The notes beneath the pieces were generated by a model. It had not been told where the DNA came from, ran no database searches, and worked only from the letters and a program-made list of their open reading frames with translations. Positions 10,594-23,200 of a stretch of 56,422 nucleotides of DNA are shown here, piece after piece. The stretch comes from Podaxis mareebaensis (taxonomy: Eukaryota; Basidiomycota; Agaricomycetes; Agaricales; Agaricaceae): positions 1-56,422 of the forward strand of contig JAEUWP010000163.1 in assembly GCA_018524725.1 (NCBI GenBank), in the 5' to 3' direction. The first letter of the stretch is position 1. Each line of letters begins with the position of its first letter. Made by a program: the position numbers and the translations under genes.

Positions 10594-12629
10594 ATGCTAG
10601 CGGTCGTCTACGAGAAACCATTCAGTGTCGCCATTCGCGACGTCCCAAAACCCAAGATTGAGCACCCTGATGATGTCATCGTCAAGAGCACGTCGTCAAT
10701 TCCTTTCCCTGTAGATCGTTTCATAACACGTCCCTGATAGTCACCACTTCTTGTATTTGCGGCAGGTATGTTCAGTGTTCGACTTTTGGAACCTGAACAT
10801 TGATTGCTGTCGGACATCAGTGACTTGCACATGTACGAGGGCCGTACCGCGGCCGAACCTGGCTTGATTTTCGGTCACGAGAAGTAAGTTGTAAACCCCC
10901 CCCCTCAAAGAACCTCCAGACTTACCATCACCCTTAGCATGGGCATTGTCGACGTGCGTATCTTCCCGACCCCTCTGCTCCGTCCCCCTCACATCATCAA
11001 AAGGAAGTTGGTAGTGCCGTCACTGTAAGTCCCCATTCTAATCCGTCATTAACTCCCAACCGATTCCAACGTACTGCAGCTCCTCAAGAAAGGCGACCGT
11101 GTCGTCATGCCCTTCAACGTCGGCTGTGGTCGCTGCAGCAACTGTGAGGAGGGTCGCTCAGCCTTCTGTACCCACGTCAACCCAGGATTCGTAAGTTGCT
11201 CTTCAATCCCTCTCTCCAAAACTCACACGAACCCACATTAACAACCGTCCACCTGATAGGCCGGTGGGTACGTGACTACGTTTCATCAGCATATGACTGC
11301 TCTCAGCTGATTCGTAACTTGGGCGTAATTGGTATACAACAGCGCCTATGGGTGAGAAATGCAGAACAAAAAGTCTCCTCGAGATGGCCGGTCGTTGACT
11401 TGGTTCGTAGGTATGTCGCGATGGGCCCATACAACGGTGGACAAGCGGTGGGCTCTCTAAAACAATATACACGCTGTCCAAAGCTGAGATGTGAGAACGT
11501 CAGGAATACGTTCGTGTTCCATTCGCGGATTTTAATGCATTAAAGCTGCCACCCGGCACGGAGAAGGAATCTGATTTCGCGTTGTTGGCCGATATCTTTC
11601 CCACCGTATGTATCGACATTTCAATACCGCAACATTTCGATGACTTGTTCGCGTAGGGATGGCATGGTGTCAAGCTTTCCGTACTGAGATTCATTTGGTC
11701 CAAGTCAATGATTCTGACATGTGCATGGAACAGGGATTCAAACCCGGCGAGTCAATTGCTGTCTTCGGAGGTGGTCCAGTCGGGTTGATGGCAGCGTACT
11801 CGGCTATTATCCAAGGGGCATCTGAGGTCTATGTCGTCGACCGTGTCAAAGAACGTCTGGACAAGGCCAAGCAAATCGGCTGTATCCCCATTGACTTTAG
11901 CAAAGGTGATGCCGTCGACCAGATCTTGAAACTGCGCGGGGGGTAAGCACCTGTTGATACTGAGAGTAGAAGATTCAAAGTTCATCTATGATTTAGACGT
12001 GAAGTCGACCGTGGGGTAGATGGTACGGAGGTACCTCGCCTTTGAAATCGTCTTCTGACGCGTCTTGTAGCCGTGGGGTACCAGGCTACCACAGGCGACG
12101 GCAAGACAGAGCAGCCCAACGTCGTGATAGAGGCCTTGATTCGTGTGGTCAAGCCTACTGGAGGACTTGGTATTCCTGGCCTCTACGTCCCTAGAGATCC
12201 GGGCGCTCCCGATTCTGCTGCGGCCAAGTGTGTTTCATGTTTCTCCTTTACAATAGAACGATATTTGACATGAGATTATTAGGGGTTATATTTCTTTCCC
12301 TTTTGGTAAGCAGTTTAGAGGTGTTTATCAACGAGATATGAGATTCCTCACGCCATGTCCAGGCAAACTCTTCGAAAAGGGCTTGACCATTGGGACGGGA
12401 CAGTGCAACGTAAAGGTGAGTAAGGAGTAAAATCATCTTCGGCAATTGCCACACTCATTGCGTACACATACAGTCGTACAATCGCTACCTGCGTGATTTA
12501 ATCATCTCTGGAAAGGCGAAGCCATCCTTCGTTGTTTCACATGACTTGCCATTGGACAAGGCACCGGAGGCGTATGACAAGTTTGATCGGCGTATTGAGG
12601 GTTACACGAAAGTGCTCCTGCACCCTTAA
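10594..12629 (+). CDS. Zinc-dependent alcohol dehydrogenase, glutathione-independent formaldehyde dehydrogenase-like
   Basis: Sixteen exons join into 374 residues: 10594-10687, 10741-10765, 10821-10883, 10938-10953, 11004-11024, 11080-11190, 11260-11267, 11411-11447, 11504-11605, 11657-11680, 11734-11942, 11997-12022, 12071-12227, 12283-12305, 12363-12415, 12474-12629. The catalytic zinc site is ICGSDLH with GHE. The structural zinc cysteines are CGRCSNCEEGRSAFC. The NAD fold has VFGGGPVG followed by VVDR. The C-terminal block (NRYLRDLI, GKAKPSFVVSH) is typical of the family, which oxidises aldehydes or alcohols with NAD in the cytosol. Intron 1 needs a GC donor (GCACGT) to yield KITTSCICG. 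Exon 7 is only 8 nt, and the protein is about three residues short there against my memory of the family. Substrate cannot be told from sequence. Confidence 0.85.
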
Positions 12630-12687
12630 GTCGGAAAAGCCGCAACTTGGGGTATGTACGGATAGGAACCGGTTTATTGCGTGTACG

Positions 12688-14206
12688 TTACCAGAATAAA
12701 GTATCCCACCCTATCTTACACGAGCTCCGATCCCGATCTTAAAGAAGTTGTCAAATTCAGAAGATGGTTAGAAGGTGAGGTGAGTAACGCACCGAAGGAA
12801 CTTGCCGGGTCGCAAGCACATTCCATCTGGGGCGTTGGATTGGACGGGCAGTGGGACCAGTCGTCGTGTTGGTAGCCAATCTCGTCAAAGAAGTGGATTT
12901 GATCCTTGTTCAAGAATAGAGCGGCAGCAATACTATGTACAGGTGCGTCTCCCCAGCGCTAGTTTAAGGGTAAGCGCAAGAGAGGATGGAGTAAATAGGA
13001 AACACACTTCGTAGTAGAAGCCACCGGCATGATCAAGATGGCTAAAGAAAGCCTGATAAGCCGGCGCTCTCCAGAAGTTCATGTCGGCAATTTCGAAGTT
13101 GCTCCAAACTGTGGGGACATGTGAGTGGATCGAGGGAGGCGGAAGAGGTGACATACAATGGCAGTAATTATAGCTGAGTCCGTGATTATGGGAAAGAAAC
13201 TTGAGGGCGTTGCCTTGTGCGATATATGCGGGGTTCCTGCGGCCGAAGTCTGGAAAAGGTGAGCGTGACAAGAGCAAGATGTGGAAGGACAAACATGCCT
13301 CGAACGGTGGACCAGAGGGAGGGTATCGTTGATGGGAGTTCATAAGTGGAAATGGTGAATGCTATGAGAAGATCAGCGGGAGAAAGAGGGAGTTAGAGAA
13401 CCCATACAGTAGGTCTTGTTATTCTCCTGCATGAAGAGGAAAGGGTCGAAATCTATATTGCAGTGATACTGTACATTTGGCCTAGGGGAGTGAGACAACG
13501 CAAGGGAGAGAAGCTGTTGGGATAACATACTCGATGCGCCAGTACCAACGATACTTAAGCATGAGTGGATGCCGGAAGAAGAACTAAAGAAAATGTGAGC
13601 TGTGGGCGCATGTAGTGGTGATGGAGGGGTATGTACGCCTGCGTTGAAACGACACATGTTGCGATATCTGACGCGAATCAGCACGAGGGAAGGGTGATAG
13701 AGGATGGATAACATACGAAAGGCTCCCTGAAAAAGGTTGAGAACGACAGGGCGGAGAATAAGCAGCTACATACCCCCGTACTTGACGCCAGCCTCTTCCA
13801 TTTTTTTACGGGCGCTCACGGCCTTGTTTTCGTCTATCCATGCTGGTTGAAGCCAATGTTCAGAGGGAATGACACCAAATTCAACGCTGCTCTGGGTTGC
13901 CGAAAGTATTGCTCTGGTGATATGAGACATGCCCACACGTGATAAAAGAGTTGCTTACGACTTGAACTTGTCGTCAAAGGGCACATCATTCAGGAAAACA
14001 TAAGGGTAGTTGTATTTCCGGTTGAAGCGTTGTTCGAGCTGATTTATGCTTGCCACGGCACCATCCATGTCGTCATTTCGTGCGAGCATGTAGAAGGTTG
14101 CATTTGCGCGGTGAACGACGGGGACATGGACTAGAGTTGGGCTGCGAAAGCGGTAGAAATAGAGGAGAGGGAGGAGGAGCAGGAGGTCGTACTTGTGGAA
14201 CGTCAT
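12688..14206 (-). CDS. GT15 (KRE2/KTR-type) alpha-1,2-mannosyltransferase
   Basis: Eleven exons on the minus strand: 14206-13959, 13913-13774, 13726-13717, 13667-13637, 13583-13531, 13481-13408, 13361-13299, 13249-13157, 13108-13008, 12958-12793, 12737-12688. They give 342 residues. A short hydrophobic N-terminus (LLLLLPLLYFY) fits a type II Golgi anchor. Family blocks run in order: ANATFYMLARN, RFNRKYNYPYVFLND, EHWLQPAWIDE, YRNMCRFNAGFFFRH, RWYWRIEPNV, FDPFLFMQEN, YNYCHFWSNFEIADM (the proposed catalytic Glu), GGFYYERWGDAPVHS and HFFDEIGY. GT15 enzymes extend O- and N-linked mannan with GDP-mannose. Oddities are a 10-nt exon, a GC donor (GCATGT, from 13298), and CNID where I expect CDID. The 3' end is 58 bases from the convergent dehydrogenase stop. 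Confidence 0.85.
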
Positions 14207-14284
14207 AGGTGATGTGTTTAAACTCCGATGATTGACTAATAAAGAGATAAATTAATTTTGCAAACTGCACTGACCAAGTCATCC
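14207..14284. promoter_or_regulatory. 78-bp divergent promoter between mannosyltransferase and ARB1
   Basis: Only 78 bases separate the start codons of the GT15 gene (leftward) and the ABCF gene (rightward). The stretch is AT-rich in its middle (AATAAAGAGATAAATTAATTTTG) and must hold both core promoters and leaders unless transcripts start inside the neighbouring gene. An in-frame upstream ATG exists at 14258 for the ABCF gene, but [10 protein letters not shown] from 14285 is the family-like start. Confidence 0.55.
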
Positions 14285-16702
14285 ATGGCGCCCTCAGCAT
14301 CCAAACAGAAACGTCTTGCTGAAAAGGCTGCAAAGAAGGCAGCTTCCGCCTCTGCAACAGATCCTTCCTCAAGGACAACAACTCCCACTGGCTCTGTCAA
14401 TGGCCGCACCACTCCCCTCACCAGTGTCAGCGGTGCTCCCAGTAAATCTAACAGCCAGGAGGACCTCTCTTCCATGGCAAGACTCAACATTGCCACGGAA
14501 AGGTGACTAGCTCTTCAATTTTTCCAGATCAACCGCTCACACACAGCAGGAGCGCCGCCGGCGTCTTAGTTTCCGATGTCAAGGGTCGCGATATCAAGAT
14601 TGATGCCTATACACTCTCATTCCACGGCCGTCTTCTCATTGAAGGGGCCGAAATTTCACTCAACTACGGAAATCGCTACGGTCTCCTAGGTGAAAACGGC
14701 TCCGGCAAGGTATGTCGCTGTTCATTGCATATCTTCTATCTGCTCATCGCTCCATCAGTCAACCTTCCTCCAATCCATCGCTGAACGAGATATCGAGATC
14801 CCTTCTCATATCGATATCTACCTCGTCCGGGGAGAGGCAGAACCTTCAGATACCAATGCCATCGACTTCATCATCAACTCCGCCAAGGAAAAGGTCGCTA
14901 AGCTCGAGGCGCGTATCGAAGAGCTCTCCATGGCTGACGACGTCGATGAACTCGCTCTCGACGCCGCCTACGAAGAGCTTGAGGAACTCGATCCCAGCAC
15001 TTTCGAGACCAAAGCCGGAAGTATCCTTCACGGCCTCGGCTTCAGTCAAGAAATGATGAGGAAGCCCACAAAGGACATGTCTGGTGGCTGGCGCATGCGT
15101 GTCGCCCTTGCTCGGGCCCTCTTTGTGAAGCCCCACCTTCTCCTTCTGGACGAACCCACCAACCACCTCGATCTCGGTGCCGTTGTTTGGCTCGAGGCCT
15201 ACCTCTCCACCTACAACCACATTCTCGTCATCACATCCCACTCTCAGGACTTCATGGACTCTGTCTGCACCCACATCATGGACCTTACCATGAAAAAGAA
15301 GCTCGTCTACTACAGCGGTAATTACTCCACATACGTGAAGACCAAGCAGGAGAACGAGGTCAACCAGATGAAGGCATATCACAAACAGCAGGAGGAAATC
15401 GCTCACATCAAGAAGTACGCAGCCCGCTTCACCCTTTTCGTAACCCCCCCCCCCCTCGCTAAAGTTTTGCACAGGTTCATTGCTTCTGCCGGTACATACG
15501 CCAACCTCGTTCGCCAGGCCAAGTCCAAACAAAAGATCATCGACAAGATGGAAGCTGCCGGTCTCATCGAAAAGGTCGAGGCCCCCAAGCCGTTGCGGTA
15601 CGTTCTTCATTTCCATCTTTCGGTCTTTACCTTCTCATGTCTTTTAGATTCAACTTTGAGGACATCCGTAAACTTCCTCCGCCGATCATTGCCTTCGATA
15701 ATGTCGCATTTTCCTACTCTGGAAAGAAAGAGGACTATCTTTACGAGCACCTGTCGTTTGGTATCGAGTACGTGATTCCTCACACATACACATGTTGTAC
15801 TGTTTCATCTCACATCTACATCCAACAGCATGGATTCCCGTGTCGCTATTCTTGGTGCCAATGGCGCCGGCAAGTCCACTCTCCTCAATCTCATCACTGG
15901 TGTACTCCAGCCTTGCGAGGGTACCATTTCCAAACATGTCGCCCTCAAACTTGCCAAATACTCGCAACATTCCGCCGATCAACTTCCCTATGACAAGAGC
16001 CCCATTGAATACTTCCAATCGCTTTTCCATGAAAAATATCCCGAGAAAGACGTGCAGGCATGGCGTGCACAATTGGGCCGTTTCGGTCTCTCTGGTGCTC
16101 ACCAGATTTCCCCCATCAGGCAGCTCTCCGACGGCCTTCGTAACCGGTGAGTCATCTATCCGAGAACCCCGCGATAAGATCTAACAGGATTTTTCCAACA
16201 CAGCGTCGTATTTGCGCAGCTTGCCATGGAGCATCCACACATCCTCCTTCTCGGTAATTAACCTTTTTACGGTTTCGCGTGATATAGTTTCTCAATCACA
16301 AATCACAGATGAACCCACCAATCACTTGGACATGGCCTCCATTGATGCACTGGCCAAGGCAATCAAAGAGTTTGAGGGAGGTGTCGTAATTGTGTCACAC
16401 GATTTCCGTACGTTTCCCTCTCGACATACCCGTTCCACTTCACTCCATGCTCACCACTGGCACAGGTTTGATCGGTCAGGTGGCTGAGGAGCTCTGGGAG
16501 GTCGCCGACAAGACCATCAAGAACCTCACGAAAGAGGAGATCAGCATTGTTGATTACAAGAAGAACCTTATCAAGCAGAGTACGTATCTAGTTTTATCGT
16601 CCTCGCGCCTCACACGCGCTCAATAACCATCGTTTCATAGGTAACGCTGCCATTGAAAAGGCCAAGTTGTTCTCCAAGACTGCTCCCAAGGGCAAGACGT
16701 AA
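14285..16702 (+). CDS. ARB1: ABCF ATPase, ARB1/ABCF2-type ribosome biogenesis factor
   Basis: Ten exons (14285-14502, 14550-14709, 14759-15414, 15475-15597, 15648-15767, 15829-16146, 16204-16253, 16309-16407, 16466-16579, 16641-16702) give 639 residues with two ATP-binding cassettes and no membrane segment. Cassette 1 has [24 protein letters not shown] and [12 protein letters not shown]. Cassette 2 has [24 protein letters not shown] and [12 protein letters not shown], then [20 protein letters not shown]. The Lys/Ala-rich N-terminus and the [11 protein letters not shown] end match fungal ARB1. In yeast this protein acts in 40S and 60S subunit assembly and shuttles between nucleus and cytoplasm. 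All motifs are intact. A C12 run sits in intron 3 and could cause sequencing slippage without affecting coding. Confidence 0.9.
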
Positions 16703-17238
16703 ACTCGCCACGGGGATCAACATCACTGTTGTTTCCACGACCACTGCCGAAAACTTCGATTCAATTCTGTAGTCTACATTGCTTTGTCACGCTTTAGAAC
16801 CTTCAATATGTTGCATTGAATAGATCTAATGACCCACCCACCAGAACCCGACTGTACATATCCGGTATGGTACACATGATGGCGTATCAAAACACATGCC
16901 GGCCACTATAATTTCAAATTTCGTATCTGGCGATCCCACCACCAGATGTTGTAAAATTTTCCAATCTCTTGTTGAAGGACAATTCGGGAGAGCACGCTTT
17001 CGCTAAACAAGCAGCTGCCAACAGCCAACTATACACTAGATCGGGCGCTTGCGCGCTGTTTCATACGATACCAATCTAACCCTCCTTGGTCGCCACCCAA
17101 ATGAATGCACCCCAAAAACATGGCGCATCGGGAACCGGTTCCGATTGTGTGTGAAATAAGAATTGCCAAGGTTCTGGAGTGGGTATGTACGATGATTACG
17201 CTAAAAACACGTCTCTTGAACATAATTCCATCGATCCA
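16703..17238. other. Convergent 3' intergenic region
   Basis: About 540 bases between the ARB1 stop and the phosphatase stop on the opposite strand. It should hold both 3' UTRs and polyadenylation sites. No other gene or repeat is seen. Confidence 0.5.
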
Positions 17239-18772
17239 TCACAAGAAGTAGTCGGCTGGGGGACGCTTAGCTGGTACTGATCTGACGTCCTAGCGGATCA
17301 AAGTGAATAGCAAATAAAAAATACAAAAGAGCATGATAGAGAAAAACTGGCGAACACGTACGATGGGCGCGTGGTGGAAAACTTTGTATTCCTGACCGAG
17401 GTGCTCGTCTAGTTCAAGGATGGATGCAACGTTGCCACACCTAATGTTCACCACGAAATGAAAACGGGAATGAGAACCGGGACCGACAAAAGAAGGGTGG
17501 AATCAGGGCAAGCGAATAAGTGAGGAGGGTGGAAGGGTGTCCCCAAGAGCGGTGCAAGCAAGATCCGCTGAAGGGAGATAATGGATGATTGCTCTATTGG
17601 CCCGTCCCACTCGCCCATAATTCGATCAAACCACATGCGAACACAACGACACGACGCACCGGTAACAATAGTTCGGAGCACTCCAGACAGTAACAATCGT
17701 TTGGTCAAACATGAGCTTGAATCCATCCATTGCGAGTTGATGGGCTCGAGCGATGAGGTCAATAGCATTATTGTATGCGAAGGTTTTGGTTATATCGGCC
17801 CCGAACAGGAAGCCGGCGCCTCGAGGTGAGAGTCCCCAACCTGGTATGTCTGTCTCCACATCCGCACATCCAAAATGAGTCATCATATCGCCCAGCAACA
17901 TTAGCACACCGACCGTCAGGATCGGACCACAAGAGATCACACATGGGCCCGTCGTGAGGCACCTCCTGCTTCCTGTCAATAGCCCGAATCTAGCACCCGG
18001 GAAGAACGTGAGACACAGCAACTGAATAACAACCAAAACAACCACGAATACAATGATGTCGTGGTGACACTAACCTGGTCGATGCTTTGGAGATTTGGGC
18101 TGAGCCCGCCATGGACACAAAACACACGGCCATCAACAATAGCGCCAAGGGCTAGATAATCAAACACCTCGCAACACCAACGCCAAACATTACTGCTACC
18201 GTATTTGCGTTGACACTCGTCGTAAAAGCCATAGACCTGGGTTATTTGGCGGGACTCGTGGTTGCCTCGGATGAGAGTGATGCGGTCGGGGTAGCGGACC
18301 TTGAGGGCCAGGAGGAGGAGGAATGTTTCGACAGAGTAAAAGCCCCGATCAACAAAGTCGCCTGGACAAATTAATTTGGACGTAAGCTTGGTTATGTGGC
18401 GGATGCGTGAGAGATATGTGTCTACCCATGAAAAGATAGTTGGTCTCTGGGCAGAAGCCACCGACTTTGAACAGCTCCATCAAGTCAAAGAACTGGCCAT
18501 GGATGTCACCGCAAATCTATTGTTTTGGGTGAGGTCCGGTCGTACAACGTACAGCATTACGGGGGAGGCGGTGCACTGACAGTGACGGGAGCATCAACGA
18601 CTTGGACATTACCCTCTTCAATCAGGATCTCGCGAGCTTTGAGACAAAGCCGTTTTACGTGCTCTTCGGAGATGGGTTCGCACCGAATTAGCTGTTCTAT
18701 GTGACTGATAATGTGTAAGAGGATGTTATGGGAAGAAAAAATAAACTGTTACTTGTCAAGCTCGCTCGGCAT
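17239..18772 (-). CDS. PPH3: PP4-type serine/threonine phosphatase catalytic subunit
   Basis: Eight exons (18772-18753, 18704-18581, 18516-18426, 18361-18075, 17989-17914, 17840-17660, 17440-17362, 17289-17239) give 302 residues. PPP-family metal and phosphate motifs are complete: GDIHGQ, GDFVDRG, GNHES, HGGLSP, RAHQL and [22 protein letters not shown]. It starts MPSELDNHIEQL and ends [12 protein letters not shown]. The terminal Leu is the site methylated in PP2A/PP4/PP6 enzymes. The IEQL...CEPISE N-terminus and the [12 protein letters not shown] tail resemble PP4c more than PP2A (which ends TPDYFL). PP4 acts in DNA-damage checkpoint recovery. The splice 17914/17840 leaves [12 protein letters not shown], slightly shorter than usual, so a tiny missed exon is possible. 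Confidence 0.87.
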
Positions 18773-18940
18773 GGTGGTGGTCGCTGTTCAAGAAGCTTAC
18801 TCAAGCACATATGATAGGGGGAAGGGTATCCATCAATTGATATACGATACGATACAATGACAAAACGAGAGCACGTCCACATTACAGTCGAATAACCCGA
18901 TGAAATCTATATATAACAGCAAAGAACAGGAAGAAAACAA

Positions 18941-20205
18941 CTACTGGATGAGAGCACCAACGCCCTTGCGCAATCCGCTCTCCGACTTCCACGGGGCATG
19001 ACCGATAGAAAGGGGGGGATAATGAGGATAGTCATTGGAAAGAGGTTGAGGGTGGTGGATATACGGTGACGACGCGTGCGACTGAGGGTGGCAGTCGTCC
19101 CTTCGTTCCTGGATAGGAGCAAGTGTGGGAGGAGGAGAATCAAAGCGGCCTGCTGAGGGATATAGATGGCCATGATCAGCAATGATTGCATTGCTGTGGT
19201 ACCGTGCTTGGCTGTCATCATATACATTATATGTTGGGGTAGGCGGTCCAGAAGTGTGTGAAGAAACAGAGTGAGACGAGGCGGGCGACGGTGGAGTTGT
19301 TGTGGACGAAGCACTTGTTGCTGGGGCATTATACGAGGTGATGTGCGAGATTGAGTGGCGAGAGGGATGAGAGTTGTTAAAAGTGTCGTGAGAGCTGGAG
19401 GAATAAGAGAGAGAGTTGGTCGACGAGTTTGGCGGAGAATGGGAGAGGGGAGTAGTATGTACGTATGTAAATCCTGATCCCTGCGACTGCTCCTGGTATG
19501 TTGTCGTTCCACTCCTATACGAATATTGGGAATTTCCCATGTTCAGCGGCACATACGGCGAGTACGATTGCTCGGGAGAAGACGATGATCGGCTTGACGA
19601 TCCGTCCGGCAAATGCGCCGTTGCCGGGAGCGTTGCTTGCGCAAGCGGGGGCGGTGAATCGGGCGGAGTACCATGATGCGTATAGATTCTTGCTGGTTCA
19701 AGGGCCGGAGGCGAGGACAGTGGCGGTGGCGCATTTGGAGGCTCCGGAACAGCAGCAGCGCCGGCGCCGCGCTTAGCCCCGCCCATGGCACGGGAGATAG
19801 CAGAGCGGGTGGAGCTGCGACGCGAGCCGGGTGAAAGATGGATGCGATAGCTGGAGGCCACCGATCAGAGGACGGCGTCAACCGCGTCGGACGGAGGACT
19901 TACTGTTGTTGGAGATTGTCCTGACGGGAGCAGCGGGTCTCACATCCGGGGAAGGGACACTTGTGGTTCCGTTCGCCGGTGTGGACACGCGAGTGCCGGG
20001 CGAGATGGCCACTGGTCGTGAAAGCACGATCGCAAGTTGGGCAGACGTGCTTCTTTTTGGGGGCCGGGGCAGTGGTGTTAGGCTGGGGCTGGGCCTGAGC
20101 AGGGAGCTGAGGCGAGGACTGGGTAGAATCAGAGAGATAGGGCTGTCCAGCGAACTGAGAGTGGTAAAATTGAGTGCTCATTTTCGTGGACTCTGCGCGA
20201 GGCAT
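18941..20205 (-). CDS. C2H2 zinc-finger transcription factor, two fingers
   Basis: Two exons (20205-19904, 19850-18941) encode 403 residues. The ATG at 20205 (MPRAESTK) is preferred; a second in-frame ATG lies eight codons on (MSTQFYHS). Finger 1 is CPTC with H/H in SGHLARHSRVH. Finger 2 is CPFPGC with QDNLQQHYRIH, whose first His codon is split by the intron. The fingers are followed by the LSPGSRRSSTRSAISRAMG block often seen after such finger pairs in fungal NRG1/MIG1-like repressors. The remaining 280 residues are disordered and Ser/Pro/Tyr-rich. The protein likely binds GC-rich promoter sites, but targets cannot be told. It lies 168 bases downstream of the phosphatase start and in the same direction. 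A pyrimidine-rich upstream region on the + strand (20280-20680) probably holds its promoter. Confidence 0.85.
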
Positions 20206-23200
20206 GTTGTGAGCGGAGAGAGGGATGTAGTTGAGGGCTGAAAATAGGCTGGTTAAGAGGATTTCGACCAGCCCACAAGAAAGGACTTTCCCGGTTTGGA
20301 CCCTTTCACATGCCCTCCCCTTACGTAGCTTATCTAGATCCGTCAGATCTCTTCTGTCACCCTGTCACACCTCACCGCGCCCAGGCACTTGCCCGTTTTT
20401 GTTCTACGCGGCGGCTCCCTGGGCAACTCCGATCTCAAGACCCTTCCTCCTCCCTCCCCCCTTCCTCTACGCAATTCAGACAGATTCAAACCCACCAGTT
20501 ACCACGTATAATTCTCACCACATCATCTATTTCAAATCAGCCAATTCACCTCTTCCCCGGCTGCCACTTTCCTTTTTTGGATTCTCCCACCCCCCTCCGA
20601 GTCGGAACCATTCCTCTCTACGCGAGGTTACCCCGCTGGCCGACGCATATTTCTCTTTCCTATCACCTGACTGAATAAAAACCACACTCGGCTTTCCCCG
20701 CCGGCCATATTTGGCATTTGTGCCCTTGTAGCTTCAGACTCCCGTCCTCACTCTGCGATCATCGCTGCCTTTTCCATTGGTCATTCACTTCCGGTCCGTA
20801 TCTTATCTCAATTCGTACTAGACTGCACACCCCAAACACATGTTTTTTCTCCTGATATTATGTATTTTTCTGCGTGTACCTCCACCGTGTAATTTGCCTG
20901 CTCCCCTCATTACAACTCTTCTGCAAATTTTCTTCGGCTTCGTCAACAACGGTCAGGTCCGTGTCGGAGCACGTGATTTATTTCCCCTTCGGGCTTTCTC
21001 CTACATGCCCGGCCAGGGTAAATGGCGGTACCTCTACCCTTTCTTGAATTAATCAGGCAAACCGTCGGTAACGTATCCGTTATTTTCTCCAAAGGGACCT
21101 GCTTCAACCCGTTTGGCATCACCTCCTCCTCCAGCTAAACATCTAACTTTGTGCCTAAACCTCAATGAAAACACTCTCTCATATTAGTCCGCATCACCTA
21201 CACCCCTTCGCCTTCTCCCTTTTCGCGAAATCAGGCAAGCATGCACCACTCCAGTGCCTCTTCCTCTCCACTTCCATCCCGTACATGAACGCGCTCAAAC
21301 CGGAACTCACCAGCTGATCAACTCGACATCGAATCAAACAATATTGCCGCGATGCACTCTTATGAACCACTCGTAATCGACTCCTTCTAGCCTACTTCCC
21401 ACTTCTGTGTCGTTCTCACAGGTGTCACTTCCATCAATCTACTCTCATCCACGTAGAATACAGCTGCCGTTCCAAAGTCTTGTTTCTCGCTTTTCCCCGA
21501 ATCGGGTTAGCCACCAACTCCTCATTTGAATTTTTCGTCGTTTTTCGATCAGAGTCCCTCGACTTTGGCTCTAACAACTGGATGTACTTGAAATGAAACT
21601 GTATCGTTATCTACAGCGGTTATTGCACAGCGCTGTGATACATCATGCTGTGTAACAACTCCCTTCTTGTCACTCACGATCCAAATGGCAACGATGTTTG
21701 AACGTTGGCGTATTATCTCCCCCTCTCCACAGCCTCAACGTCCGTGTCTAACTTATTACACTTTACACACACCAAGGGCGTGCAACTTCTCAAGGGACCT
21801 TTAGGGCCCGAAAGCACAAGTGCCGCCGGTGCATGCCTTCAGGTTTACGCAAAGGTTTACTTGTCTCCCAAGGGTAATCACTCTCCCTGATGACCCAAAC
21901 CCAATGGCATTTCGAGAACACAGATGGGGAGGGGTGGTGTTAACTCGGCTTAGTGGGTTTAGTGGTATTATCAACCCCAGGCCCCAAGATGGAGAAACGA
22001 GGGAAATGGCGATGGCGGAAATGCCTGACACGCCGTTCCATTAGGACCAACTTCCTAAATTGATTACAGTGCTTGTGAGAATACAAATGGTCAATTGAGT
22101 GGTCTTCTGCCAATTATGACAAAGCGTTTTGCATCCGTAAAACCTCCATAAAATAACCTTGTACAATTAAGTGCTGCCGACGCCCGAGCACATTACCATA
22201 AACCATTAACAGTTTTCGACAGATGGCTGATGGCGAAGTTGTGCCGGTCTATTCAAGCTCTGGGCTATTCTCATTGTCATATTCATAGTACAATATGTAT
22301 AGCGTCGTATTGGATAACTACGTCTCGACATGGTGTGTCAAATTTATTGTGCCCGACTCGGATTGTCCAGATAATGGGGCATGCATCTCGTCCTATTTCA
22401 GCTTCCCATCATTCTTCGTCACTGTAACTGGCTACAGCGACTCCTATGGTTTCTGGTAGACGGACTATGTATATCGCTTTGTGACCGATGTCGCGATGTC
22501 GCGTCGATAGAGCGGTCACCAAGCTCCAAGTACTGGTCATTGGTCATTGGACATGGAGCATCGTCACGCATGTGAAGCAGAGTCCGGCCTCTTACAACCC
22601 CGCTTTCACACACCACCTTGCCTACCTTTCCCCAATCGTCTTAACTAGCAGTACCTGAAACAATTCGTTCGCAGCCTATCAGAATCCCAAGTAACCATCT
22701 GAACATGGACGGAACCAATCATAAGATCAGAGTAACTTTCAAGTGTTGTGTATCGAGCATTTCATAAGGACCGGACATAGTCTGACGCGCTTTCAACACT
22801 TAATTATGCATAAACTCACGTATAACGGAGCTGAGCGTTACTATTGCACAGAAGCCTCGATCGGGTCCTAAGGGCCTCAAGCATTCGGGTTTCAGGTACC
22901 GTCACTATCTTCCGAGGTCCTGACAGGGTGCGAAAGCAATCTTTCGACGATCCACGTGCGACTGCCAAGGTGAGGTCTCTTCTCAAAGGGGCCACCTCAA
23001 TAAGTATAACCAGGACAAGATAGCTTTTATTGATTCGTGTGACACTTGACATGAATAAGTTCGATCAGTCTTGCGCTGCTCTCGGACGACATTGCTGAAA
23101 GCAAGAAGACTTCAAGATGCTTAGTCGTTTCTAAAACGTAAGTTTCCGTTTGAGTGTGAGACGGAATCTCATTCGGTGCTAGTAACGAGCGAAGTCTCGA

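Noticed and set aside
10688..10820. Dehydrogenase as a broken pseudogene
   Set aside because: The ATG frame stops at 10739, but two introns (one with a GC donor) restore KITTSCICGSDLH, and all later exons join in frame.
14846..15616. Long minus-strand frame opposite ARB1
   Set aside because: It is the shadow of the first ABC cassette, whose motifs are complete on the + strand.
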